From Kappaphycus alvarezii (Eukaryota; Rhodophyta; Florideophyceae; Gigartinales; Solieriaceae), in contig NADL03000513.1 in NCBI GenBank assembly GCA_002205965.3, positions 1,364,001 to 1,428,000 on the forward strand: a DNA stretch of 64,000 nt. Direction: 5' to 3'. Each line of letters begins with the position of its first letter. Position 1 is the first letter of the stretch. The position numbers and the translations under genes are program-made. Positions 12,301 to 22,598 of the stretch are shown one piece after another. The notes below the pieces were generated by a model. It had not been told where the DNA came from. It worked only from the letters and a program-made list of their open reading frames with translations, and made no database searches.

Positions 12301-13535
12301 TGAATACCATTTTGAAAAAAAATTCTATGAAAATCCAATGCACGGAAACTCAAAATATTATAATGAGCGGTGCAAAATTCAGAACCAAAAAACCATGACA
12401 ATTTTCTGCAATACATATGCATATATTCCCCAAAAAATTAACTAATATTTCAGAAAGGATACTAAACATATTTTTGCTAATTGAGATTATCTGTCTATTA
12501 AAACAATCCTCTCTAATGAAACAACGGTTTCATATAAAAGTGGAAGGACCTCAACGGCAGCACTGGGTTACTAGCTACTTTTTAGCCGGTGAAATCCATT
12601 TGCTTTCAGTACAATAGATCTTGAAGTGTGATTTGAATGCAAGTTAATAGGACTTTATACCTTGGCACCACTTATAGTAAACCAAACGTTTCTATTCCCT
12701 ACATCATAAATAAATATTTTAGGTCTTTTCACACGGAGATAAAATAATACGGAAAATTAGATCTTCAGATGTTTCGAAAGGTGTTCTGGGGTTCAAAAAA
12801 ACGAGGAGAAGGTGAGCAAAGTCATTATTATTTTAGTTTGTTCAGTGATCATATGTGAACGGAAGAGAATGGAAGATGCGGAACTTACTTTTCGATTTGA
12901 ACGAATTAAAGATATAAAGCTATATACGCGCTGTATATATATATGCCTTAATTCATGTCTGTGCGCATTTTTCTGGCTGCGATACCTGATGATATTTTTG
13001 CGGGGCCGAAATACACCAAATAATTGAGAATATGTTCATTCAATAAATCTTTTATTTGGATCTGAAAATGCTTTGAAGCAGTGTAATTAAAATTTAAGTC
13101 AATAACTACGTGATATATTTATCTACAAGTCGCTGAATCAGTTATCAAGCAGAAAAATTAGATACAAGCCATTATCTTTGGATTGAATTTTGGAAAATGT
13201 AGAATAAACTTTATTCCGGTCCTTTTATATTAAAATGAAAAGTTTTTATAGCTGGTGACTTTGTCGATAGTTTACGATCTTCATCCTCCTGTTCATCTAA
13301 AGAAGAAAAATATACGACCAAATATCACATCATAACCTCTAAGCAGTGAAATGATACATTAACTCATTGATACGATATCTAATTGTATGGTTACATCGAA
13401 ATTTAGGTGGAATATCCTGTCTCAAACATTTCAGGAAAATATAACAGGAAGAGTTGAAAGAAAAAATAATGCATTTCTGTATATGAAAGTTACAATTACG
13501 ATTTATTAATCAAGATTTAAATTCAAATTTCATCT
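9342..13535. other. AT-rich gene desert
   Basis: No conserved gene. A short direct repeat around ATTTGGCGCTTCAGACC (about 10158) and ATTTGGCGCTACAGACC (about 10272) is present. Paired open stretches at 11256-11531 and 11512-11730 (+) may be a coding remnant and are listed separately. The rest is AT-rich with scattered stops. Confidence 0.5.
11256..11730 (+). pseudogene. Possible coding remnant, unknown function
   Basis: Two overlapping plus frames (11256-11531 and 11512-11730) sit in an AT-rich desert with protein-like composition: VEDLFRRKETMLWVK in the first, DELEVMALHIARADN and IEEIPDPFMNKLM in the second. The shift between them is not the one-missing-base type seen in the conserved genes. 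I do not recognise a family; a minus ORF at 11684-11367 overlaps it and cannot be excluded. Confidence 0.2.
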
Positions 13536-13608
13536 CTACGTGAGGGGAATTTTCGGGTTATTTTAATGCATGGAAGAAGTGGTCGGTTATATCCACGCGG
13601 CTACGTGA
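13536..13608 (-). mobile_element. 57-bp 5'-truncated non-LTR tail with target-site duplication
   Basis: Bases 13544-13600 match the first 60 bases of the copy at 49395 (GGGGAATTTT, then GGGTTATTTTAATGCATGG, then TTATATCCACGCGG). The insert is flanked on both sides by CTACGTGA (13536-13543 and 13601-13608), a perfect 8-bp target duplication. This is what very early abortion of target-primed reverse transcription leaves: only the 3' end is copied. Confidence 0.8.
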
Positions 13609-14070
13609 TGATCAGAACGACTTCAACAAAAAAATTTAAAATATCCAGATAAAAATACATTGGATGTTTACCTATGTTAAACTTTAGTAGTTCATGATTG
13701 GTTCAAGAATAAACCTTAGGAATGACATTTTGCCGCCAAAACGCGCTGAGTAAAACAGGTCCATGGACAACTGAGTTGACCATGCAGCGGAATTTTCACA
13801 AAAGAGGCCTGGGATGGACAAACCGGCACAATACCGTAGTGAAGGTATTTGGCCGACAACTGTTCAAGGCAGCTGAGGTCAGCGTCCAGTATGAGGTGAA
13901 ATACTTACGTCCCGGACTTAATGCACTGCCTGCCAACAATGTAGTGTAACCGAGGTCAGAAGAGATCAAAACCTTGCCGCCCCTCCCAGTGGCGTACGGT
14001 GTCACAGTACCATCGCCATTCCAAGAGGGTTTCATGTCCATTGGATCGCAGCCGCGCGCCGTTGCCAATA
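13609..14070. other. No recognised gene; open frames on both strands
   Basis: Balanced-composition DNA with a minus ORF (14134-13796) and a plus ORF (13722-13949). The minus frame runs into the LTR that starts at 14071, so it is not an intact gene. No domain is recognised. Confidence 0.35.
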
Positions 14071-14584
14071 TGTTGCGATTATGCCCATAAATCACCAAAT
14101 ACCCTGACAGTATCCCTCCGGTAACCTGTACCAAGGATTTACACTGTAAGAAGACATCATTGCAACTTGTGCACTGTACTCACGCACCAGTGTAAAAGCA
14201 TAATATCATACCTCTTTGTACCGAGCCAATGACATGGATCCATCATGGCTATCTCCCGTGGTTTTCGAAACATTTCGCACCCACCAATCAGCAACCACTT
14301 TATGCCTCCTTGCCAATTGGACCAATGGGACTTTGCCATGATGTTTGTTGCTGTCTGTTATACTGATGGATGCTACATGAGCCTTCAGAACCTTGTAGTT
14401 TGATACCTCTGGGTCGCTTTTTCTAGAATACCTTTGAATTCAGAACCGTTTAGTTACAATTTATCTCTGCTGGTGTTGAGTACTTTTTCTATATAAACCC
14501 TGGTCTGATGTTCCGGCCTGTTTACCGGAAGCATCAACCAACAGTTCAACCATCGATTACCTTTTGTGCGCTCAACACCCCACA
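14071..14584 (+). repeat. Solo LTR with near-matching 5-bp target duplication
   Basis: Begins TGTTGCGATTATGCCCATA and ends CTCAACACCCCACA, giving TG...CA ends. It aligns along its whole length with 58640-59156 and, inverted, with 8809-9341. A promoter-like TCTATATAAACCC at about 14490 is shared by the copies. Flanking CAATA (14066-14070) and CAATG (14585-14589) look like a mutated 5-bp target duplication. No internal retroelement sequence adjoins it. Confidence 0.75.
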
Positions 14585-14589
14585 CAATG

Positions 14590-14906
14590 CAGTTAAAAGA
14601 CGTAAAAATAGGGAGCTTTCCAGCAAAATAGCAGCCACCCCCGGTGAGGCCCTCCTAGGACGATCGAAATTGGGATGGAAGTTTGTGCCGCTAGCCTTCG
14701 ACTCGCCTGGATCGCCACCTGCGACGACGTCGAGGGTAATCGAAAAATACCCGGCAATTGTCGCAACCCGTAGCGGATGCTCAACGGGAGGAGTGAAGAC
14801 TCGGCTTTATCAGCAGCTTAGTTATGACATTTGGTTCACGTGTGCCGCGTCTGTAATATGTCGCGCCCCACAACATGCAAAGTTTAGCCACCCTATTCAA
14901 AAATAA
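14590..14906 (+). mobile_element. C-terminal tail of non-LTR retrotransposon polyprotein
   Basis: The frame reads ...GWKFVPLAFDSPGSPP...RLYQQLSYDIW...SVICRAPQHA, closely matching the minus-strand tail at 25270-25545 (GWQFVPLAFDSLGCPS...GYGIWPTCAASVIGRAP-like) and more distantly the tails at 21340 and 39700. This is the region after the endonuclease in retrotransposons of this type. The solo LTR immediately upstream interrupts it, so the LTR element may have inserted into this copy. Confidence 0.65.
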
Positions 14907-16495
14907 TTCATTTAGGCTTGTCACAGTGGGGTATTCAGGACTTTTCATATTGCACCTGCATATGTCTGTGGTAAAGTAAAGAACGAAACTTAAAAATAAA
15001 GAGCTACTAGGTGCTTTTCTGCACCATTTTATATTGAAAATGTATAACAATGAAATTATTTTTCACAGGTAGAACTCCAAACACGTGGATTTATCTGACC
15101 TAATATTAGAGGATTTCCGAAAATATGAAAAATACGTGTTTAATATTAATAGGCCGGCGATAAAAAAATTTAAAACGCAGATATTGAAGAAAGATCAAAA
15201 AAAGAGAAGGAATCAGCGCAAAGATGAAAGAAAGAAAGAAAGAAGTTTAATGCGTTCAGTATCTACTAAGCAAATGAGTTTTGCAACGCGGGTGGTACAA
15301 GTGGCTGAAAGCCAAAAATAACACTGTACTCTTCTTTTCCCTTGTCCTAAAAGCCTTTCTTGGGGTACGACATAATCAAAAGTGCTCGTTGTGTCGAGAT
15401 AATTTTAAAATAAAGTATTTTCTCCAACTAAAGCTTTTTGAGGTTCTTTACATTGTTATACTGATACTGGCGTCTCAATCATTACTTTCATTCTATTTTA
15501 AAGAAATGGGCAAACAATTTCCAATTTTCCCATTGATTGACTTAAAAACAACACCGGTCCGTCGAGTAGGCAACAAACATCTCAGGTGTCCCATGAAGTA
15601 AATGTAGCCTATGGTACTACCAAAATTGAGTGTTCTCATATGGTTACTCGTCGCTTTGTTTACAAGATGCCGCGAGTTTCATCTGTTTAGAGCCAGTTTA
15701 TTCTATTAATCCCCTGTTAGCTCCTCTTGGGCTTCAACCTCTTTTGCTGTCCAGCGTTCAAAATCAATAAATTCAATGTTTTCCTCCCCCACGCTTCTTG
15801 GAATATTTTAATGCTATCTATGATACCTTTCAAAACGAATTTCAATATTCTTCTTATAGTGCTAGTAGAATAATACTTACGTCTCTGATACCTTCTTGCA
15901 TGTAACTACACGACTCATTACATTATAGCTATTGTGACGCCTTTTCTGATACATTAAATGAAGTTATCCTCACTTTTTCCTGAACAATGATCTCTTGTGC
16001 TGCTAACAATTTGCAAACAATAAATTAGGAATGGGAGTATATACACTCCTTTTTGAAAAGTAAAAATTTTCTTGCTGCTATCATTGTGTTCAATCTATTG
16101 CAGAATATTGAATGGGTGTTAGTTATTCTTCACTGAATCTGAAGCTGCTGTGTGAGTATACAGGCCAGGGAGAGGCTTTCTACGAATCAGTCTCTGCTGC
16201 AGCTGCATTTTGAATAGCGGTGCTGACCTGAGAAAGAATGGAGCACGCTGGCATCTCATGCCGAACCTCTTTGCCTATAATTTCCTAAAAGATTCAGCTC
16301 TTAAAGCCATTTCGCAGCTTTACAGCAAAATTCTATCGCGGAACAATTTTCTAGAACTCTACATTGTACTGTACACTGTGTACCTAGTGACTTGGGCTAA
16401 TTTCCACTCTCAATTACACAGACCTTTCCCCCTAGTCTTCGGCAAATAGCCATCCTGCATTCCTAATCATTAAAGCACCCCAATTTCTCCCCCCC
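14907..16495. other. No supported gene
   Basis: AT-rich. A Lys/Arg-rich ORF at 15085-15321 (+) and hydrophobic short ORFs downstream have no recognised motif and look like chance frames. Confidence 0.45.
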
Positions 16496-16600
16496 TGTAC
16501 GTTATGTACATAATACAGTAATGTACGTATCATGTACATTATATTGCACATACATATTGTACATCATTATACAGTACTGTACTGTACTGTACCGTAGTAC
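16496..16600. repeat. GTAC palindrome cluster
   Basis: Dense overlapping GTAC words: GTACGTTATGTAC, ATGTACGTATCATGTAC, then CAGTACTGTACTGTACTG at about 16573-16590. The nearest plus ORF starts at 16609 but has no recognised function; this cluster is therefore not tied to a known gene. Confidence 0.7.
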
Positions 16601-17029
16601 AGCGCACAATGCGTAGTAGTGAAAGTATTGCCTGCGTGCATATACTGTACAGTAATTTGATCACTGACAGTAATAAAAAATTCCAAAACTTGCTTAATTT
16701 TTTCCTCAAATTTCATGGCTACCGATCAATTTTTTTTGTTTTTGTCAACAATGCTGCAGAAACACGTGATTTGATTAAATTTAAGATAACAATTCATTCG
16801 TACATACATACTCCATACTGTACGAAGAAGATGTGAGCTCTTATTCAAATGCAGTATGGGGGACTGATATGCTTATATTTTTTACTTCCTTGCTGCACCA
16901 AGCGTAACCACTGCCTTCCCTTAACTCTAATTCAAAGCGTCCCACCTTCCTTTTGCATGACTCCAACGCATGAACGCTGCCAGTTCTTACCTTTCCCAAC
17001 TTGGAATCCCCATTCCCGGTAGAAAAGGG
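16601..17029. other. No supported gene
   Basis: A 75-codon plus ORF (16609-16836) without motif. Bases 16876-16945 resemble 20104-20175 on the other side of the Gypsy relic (CCAAGCGTA, TTAACTCTAA, AGCGTC), possible LTR remnants. Confidence 0.4.
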
Positions 17030-17210
17030 TACATCTCCAGTGGCACGAGGAGTCGTGCTGGGCCAGAAGAAGGAGGATAAAAAGGTACTATCGATTCAAT
17101 TCGCGTCCCGTACACTGATCGAGCAAGAGCTCCGGTACTCTACCAGCGAATAGCGGCGTTTTTAGATTCTACTTGAGGTCCTCGAAAGCTACCTGCATCT
17201 CTTTGACCGT

Positions 17211-17980
17211 TTAAAGGATTCCTTCACGTATGTAGAAGCATGCAACACTGCCGAAGATTTTTGCGAAATTCCCTATGAACGAGCGAAAATATCCGGTCAA
17301 ATAGAGAAAATAACTGAGCTCGGGTACTTTCTTATGAGCCAGAGCAAAAATGTCCTTGATCTTATCTTTGTTCAATTTCACCCCAGCGGCGTTGAAGATG
17401 TGGCCGAGCAGCTTCACCTCAGAGTGAACAAAGCTGCACCTAGACACTCTGATCTTCAGTTTTGCCTTCTTAATCCTTTCAAGGACTTCCTTCCAATGGT
17501 CGACGTGTTCCTCCATGGTTTTGGAGAATATGATCACGCATTCGACATAGGCCATTGCAAACAGAGAGCTCTGAAGAACGCCGTCCATAATCTTCTGGAA
17601 CGTTGAAGGTGCGTTCATTAACCTGAACGGCATCACTTCGAAATTGTACGTTCCATAGGGACATACGAATGTCGTCATCTCCTTGCATCCCTAAGACATA
17701 TTCACTTGTCAGTATCCCGTGTAGATATATAACGTCGTGAAGACCCTGGTTCCCGCGAGTTCATTGAAGATTCATTTGATCTCTGGCAACGGATAACGAT
17801 AAGGCTTCCTTACTATATTGAGCTGGCGGTAGTAGAAAAAAGAACGGGGACTTCGATTTTTCTTTGTCTCTATAACAACCAGGAATGACCAGGCCGAACT
17901 CGCAGGCGTGATTATCCCTGCTTCCAGAAGCTCGTTAATATCCTTCTTCACGACGGCATTGTGCTTAGGGGAATCCGGTA
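17211..17980 (-). pseudogene. Gypsy reverse transcriptase remnant, catalytic site mutated
   Basis: Conserved blocks are in order: ELLEAGIITPASSAWS, YYRQLN, YRYPLPEI, then FVCPYGTYNFEVMPFRL, NAPSTFQKIMD, and the active-site block MAYVECVIIF where YVDD is expected. GHIFNAAGVKLNKDKI follows. Stops interrupt the fingers region near 17695-17770. The change of the two catalytic Asp residues to Glu-Cys means it cannot be an active enzyme even if the frame were open. Confidence 0.75.
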
Positions 17981-18237
17981 ATCCATTGAGTGAATAGGAG
18001 TGTCATTCGTCAACTCAAAGAATACACAACTGCAAGGTTAGCCGGCTCGAGATCGTGGATGTCCCAAGCTATGACGTACGTGTCCTGTAGTGCCCTCACC
18101 ATTTCCCTCTGGTCGTTTCTTTCCAGATGCTTAGCATAAGGTACGAGTAGAGAAGCCCGTTCTTTATCTTCATCTTCCCCGTTAGAGTCTATGACCCTCT
18201 TTTTATACTCCCAAATCAGGCTCGTAAGGTTCCTTGT

Positions 18238-18822
18238 TCAAGATTGCCAGCACCAGCTCATACACAGTATTCGATCCATCATCACTGCTGCCCGACCCCG
18301 ATGAGGATGAAGCGGGAGACTGCTCATTCTACAATTCTTTGGGGATGTCAAATACTCACTGTCATTGCGCGGCCCATCGATCATGAGAGGCTCTCTGAGT
18401 AGTGGAAAAAAGACCTTCTTGTTCCCAACCGCCAGCGTGACCTGTTCTCTTCCGAAATCAAGGTTCACTTGCAGAGAATCCAGGGTCGGACTTCCGATAA
18501 TGGCATCAAACTGGGCGTTACGCACCACCGAGAACTTCAACGGCACGACTAACGATCCACAAGAGATTGGGAACTCTTCCGTGGGAACGACGACTTGGGA
18601 AACCTTCCCGGCCGCGATGGTCACTTGGCGATCGGTAGAAGTAGAAAAAAGTGCCATTTTCTTGCAAAAATACCATGAAATGCGGTTTGGAAGAGCTCCC
18701 TTGTTCAACAGGGCATGTGTATCCATCTCGTATGCCTTTACCGCGACGACCTTCAACAGAAGAGGGCCAGACAAAGGGTTAGATACGGAAGCATGGATCA
18801 GCAAAACAGTCTCCGCAACCAA
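18238..18822 (-). pseudogene. Gypsy retropepsin-like protease remnant
   Basis: A 194-codon open frame with the retropepsin layout: VKAYEMDTHALLNKGALPNRI in place of the usual ALIDTGA block, a middle VVVPLKFSV segment and AQFDAIIGSPTLDSL corresponding to the conserved IIG-type motif. The catalytic DTG is replaced by NKG, so protease activity should be lost. It lies just upstream of the reverse transcriptase as expected. Confidence 0.65.
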
Positions 18823-19193
18823 TCTTTTGAGTTTCTTCCTAGCGTCGCCAGCATCCCGCGAGAAATTTGCCCAATGCTCATCTATGAAGGGGTTTATGCA
18901 AGCTCCATGACCAAATTATACTTTCTCATGTGGTACTGCAAGCTTTTTGATGCTTCCTTGGCTCTCAAGACCTTTCATTTCTTCTTGTCGGACTTTGGGG
19001 AAACGAACGATGGGCAAGCAATCGGTGCTGTGTTCATAAGGCCTTCAATGTTCATTTTGTTGTCCCTCCTTCGTTTTCCAGGAGCTCCAGCATTCCTTTT
19101 GGCCGTGGCCACCAAATACCTGTTCTATCACTTGCAAATGAATGGTACGGGCTCTTTGTCTTCCTTTTTCTTCAAATCAAGCTCTTCTCCGAA

Positions 19194-19543
19194 TTACACC
19201 GTAGCCGCTGCAACCCCAGGTAGACAACCGCCGTTGTGCTGCTCCTTGGACCCACAAAATTCCTCGAAATGTGCGTTTATCCCACAAAAGGTACAAAGAG
19301 TGTTCCTGTGGAGATTTTGTGGACATTGGGATGCGAGGTGACCTCTCTTCTGGCAAACACTATGAATGAAGTCCTTGCCGACAGACGGTCTCGGTCTGGC
19401 CTTATCCATCTTCTTCTTAAAGAACGAAAAGAGCTCGGTGAACTGACCGGCGGGCTAGTAGACTTTGATTTAGAGCTTTTTCGTGTTTTTTCAGCGATCA
19501 TCCGGCTGTTGCAGAATCTTCTCCGGGTCCACATGCGCTTCAA
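19194..19543 (-). pseudogene. Gypsy gag remnant with zinc knuckles
   Basis: The minus frame 19409-19194 carries a perfect CCHC knuckle (CTFCGINAHFEEFC) preceded by a second one lacking its first Cys (HSVCQKRGHLASQC). The overlapping upstream frame (19543-19277) is Ser/Lys/Arg-rich, as gag tails are. Nucleic-acid binding is the expected role of the intact protein. Confidence 0.65.
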
Positions 19544-20189
19544 ATCTTTATCGGGTTGGTGGTTCCATTCAATGCCATCTGACAGATAAAAAACTCTCTT
19601 ATCGACATTTCAGTCCAATATAGTCTGCTGAAACCCTATAAATCACGAAATGCGGAAGCTACGGGTGTCCTGCGATAGCCTTACGAAGCAAAACGAACGG
19701 CGCCGCATCATTGAAGCCGCTCTCCTTTAAAGGGCGTCAGTTCTTGCTGGTGAGCTGCCTAAGTCCTTTATCTCCAATCCGGCGACCACGGATTCGTTGA
19801 TTTCTTTCTTCGGATTGATCCTATTCGAAGAGTCAACATGAAACTTTTCTTCACGATATCGCACTTCTGGGTCTAATAGGTGAGTGATTTATCTTGCGCG
19901 AAATTCTAGTTGTACCGCTCAAATGCTTTCCCTTCAGAAAGAAAAGAATCTGGAGGGACTTCTATTTGTCGCTTTTCCCGCTCGTCGAGACATTTTCGTA
20001 CGCAAAAAGGAAGCGTGAAACGTCAGACGACGAGGATCCGTCAAAGGAGACATTGGAGGCTTGTTTTCGTTCATGACACTATACCCTGGATGTGGTACCA
20101 TGAAACGCAAGTACGTTTACTTGCTTCCTGGGCCAAGCGTAGCCCTGCCTTTAACTCTAACTCTAAGCGTCACCCCATTTCTTTAGTAC

Positions 20190-20790
20190 AGTATGCCGCC
20201 AAGGTATTTGCCGCCAAGGTATTTGCGGTATACAGTAGCGAGCCATCCTGCGCCTCACGTCGGGACACTTTTCATGACAAACGGGACCCTGTGGGGAAAC
20301 TACTCGTGCCAACCAGCAGTCGTTATATTTCTTACCATCTTCCAGCTGTTTCTTCGAAGTCGGATACCATACCTTTTCCATTCTATGGTATCCTATACTG
20401 GGCCTGCTCTATTACATTTAGAAGGCGGAAAAAATGGCAAGCAACCGTCGGTATCAATTCACTGGCTCGCAACTTTTGTTTTGAAGAAGTAAAAAGTCGG
20501 ACTTATCCAGTTCATGCACCACTGGCCGGCCCTACCTATCGTGGACAAACGACACTCGATAGGCAACAGTCGTTGAATATCTTACCGGCCCCGACTGTTG
20601 CTCCGAAGGCAAATCATAGCTCGGACCTATTTAGTGTATAGTACACTGGGCCGGCTCTACCTAACATATATGCACGACTGCTGATAACCAACAGTCGTTG
20701 TCCATCCTACCGGCCCCGACTGTTGCGCTGAAGGGCAAATCCATGACTCGGACCTATCCGCACTACCGCATACTGGGCCAACTCTGGTTA
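20190..20790. repeat. Diverged tandem array, unit about 125 bp, at least four units
   Basis: The core CAACAGTCGTTG (or variants) recurs at 20314, 20442, 20564 and 20689, spaced 128, 122 and 125 bp. The last two units share long identical stretches (CCGGCCCCGACTGTTG; CTCGGACCTAT; CTGGGCC). A 17-bp duplication (GCCGCCAAGGTATTTG) starts at 20190. Not recognised as any known satellite. Confidence 0.7.
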
Positions 20791-21286
20791 CACATATTTT
20801 TCTGCAATACACGATTGCATATTAGGTATTCATAGCTTGACTAAGCTTTTGTGGAAGAGTTGTTTACAAATTAGTATTTAAGATAGCTCCAGTAGATACT
20901 GAACGCATTAAACTTCTTCATTAGACTAGCCATCCTCTTTCAAAAAAAACCAATCAATCAACTCATCAACCAAACCTCAACTAATCAACAAATCAACAAG
21001 TGTCAGATGTAAATAAGTTCTACCCACAGACCATGTGGACCTTGTACATAAGCGGTACAGTACTACTGTACTGTATTATACTGTATCTTGGTTTAAAATT
21101 GCCACCGTTTGAAAAAAAATTTCTTTTGTGGTAATTTTTGGTCAACTCTTTATTACAGCAATGCAGTAGCAATACTGTAATAAATATTTCACCAAATTAA
21201 CAGTACTGTTCTGTACAGCGTACCCTACCGCACTCAATCAGAGCTGTCTTCGTCACAGCAAGCAAGGGGTCCTACGGTACTAGCTG
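20791..21286. other. Intergenic, GTAC words
   Basis: No gene. GTAC palindromes at 21054-21083 and 21203-21219. The segment GATACTGAACGCATTAAAC at about 20897 recurs (GATACTGAATGCATTAAAC) at about 21615 just after the retrotransposon tail, suggesting it belongs to that element's 3' region. Confidence 0.45.
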
Positions 21287-21289
21287 TTG

Positions 21290-21583
21290 CTGTCCTACCG
21301 CTTCCCTGCTCCCTCAACTGGCCCACCTTCTACGCCCTACACGCCGAACTTCACATTTCGACCCCTGGCGTTTGATTCCCTGGGTTCCCCTTCCCCTGGT
21401 ACAATTGCGTTTATCGAGGAGTTAGTTCCGCGGATCGCGCCCAAGTGTCACTCGACACCTGGTGTTATCCGCCGTCGTATCTACCAGCGACTGAATTGCA
21501 CTCTCTGGTCATCCATTGCTCAAGCTATCCTGTCCCGAGCCCCGATGCGCATGGACGACGAGGTACATCCCGTTAGATCTTAG
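21290..21583 (+). mobile_element. C-terminal tail of non-LTR retrotransposon polyprotein
   Basis: Open frame with FTFRPLAFDSLGSPSP...FIEELVPRIA...RRIYQRLNCTLW...QAILSRAP, matching the tails at 14590, 25270 and 39700. Only the tail is present; the endonuclease and reverse transcriptase upstream are missing, consistent with 5' truncation. Confidence 0.6.
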
Positions 21584-22202
21584 CCGTATAGTTAGGACGT
21601 GGGCAGTCCTCAGTCGATACTGAATGCATTAAACAAATTAAATTTCTTTCTGGTGTTACTCAAGCTCGCTCACTTCGAGAATTCGTCGCTGTCGTCGTCG
21701 CTTTCTGTAAGCATATCGCTTACACTGGGAGTTTTTCAACCCGTTGATTTCTCGGCTTGCCGAAATTTTAATGAGGGAATTTTCTTCCGTCCACTTTGCT
21801 GGAATAGGCATTGGTCGAGCCCTTGCCCGCTTGCGTCTGTTTAGCAGGCCCAATTAAATCTTGAAGTGAAGGTCCCAGTTCCCGCCTGTACAGTACAGTA
21901 TTGCTGCACAGAAGAGTATGTCAGACACCGCGGATTCTTAGAAGAATGGAGGATGTTTTATACCGTTCAGTATTGGTGATGAAATTTCATCCATTTTTCT
22001 AAAAAGCGCAACCATGGGTTGGCATCATCTCGTGTGTCAACAATGAACGACCCTTACAGTAATGTTCTGTAATATCGCAGTGTGCTGATCACGACTGCGA
22101 GATTGCAAGGTTCCTTCAAGCAGCTACGGGTGATTCAACAGGGCGATGTTCGCGTGGCCGACAACCGGGTTTCGCTCAGCGATCCACCAGTCACAACAAG
22201 TA
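21584..22202. other. No supported gene
   Basis: Short Ser/Leu-rich ORFs on both strands at about 21600-21850 without motif, then a GTAC word at 21888-21900. The minus ORF 22374-22135 continues from the open frame described at 22203-22598. Confidence 0.4.
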
Positions 22203-22598
22203 TCAGACGAGCAGATGGCTCAATAAGGCCGTCATTGCGAGTCCCGCCTCGTCGAATTGCAGATACATCCTCGTGCCTTTGGCGGACAGGAAGAGCCGAT
22301 GCTTGCCGCAGATTAGTGACTCGCCTTGCTGCATGACCACGCAAGCCAACCCCTGCTGTCCGGCTGGCAGACACTTCCGTGGACGTCTCTCAGGGTATAA
22401 CATCCCGTGCCAACACCAAAGCACAACAAATGCTTCCCTGTCAACATAGGAGCAACGGTTCCACAGGAATTCCTTGAATGAAACATGACTTTTATCTCCA
22501 TGAAGATTCGAGAAATGGTGACAATTCGACCCATCGTTACTCCTCAAGATTGCCTGTACGACTGGCATCAGAACTGAAACCTCCACAGCATCCAAATC
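22203..22598 (-). other. Open frame continuing in phase after the GATA-PB1 stop codon
   Basis: Directly after the TGA that ends the zinc-finger gene, the same phase stays open for about 131 codons (starting DLDAVEVSVLMPVVQ and including CLPAGQQGLACVVMQQGES). No family is recognised. It could be a C-terminal region normally joined by splicing or stop readthrough, an unrelated small gene, or chance; a GGTTTCAG, plausible as a 3' splice site, lies about 30 bases after the stop. Confidence 0.25.

Larger units (their letters stand above)
17030..19900 (-). mobile_element. Degraded Ty3/Gypsy retrotransposon
   Basis: On the minus strand the order is gag with zinc knuckles (about 19600-19194), aspartic protease (18822-18238), reverse transcriptase (about 17980-17211) and the start of RNase H (about 17215-17050, with an AFEDLK-type block). 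This is the Gypsy order. Stop codons separate the domains and both catalytic sites are altered. Integrase is absent. Possible LTR traces flank it at about 16880 and 20105. Confidence 0.75.

Noticed and set aside
15085-15321. Lys/Arg-rich ORF as a nuclear protein
   Set aside because: Composition follows an A-rich tract; no conserved segment or promoter signals.
20190-20790. CRISPR-like array
   Set aside because: Units are 122-128 bp, diverged throughout and without spacer/repeat structure; the window is eukaryotic.
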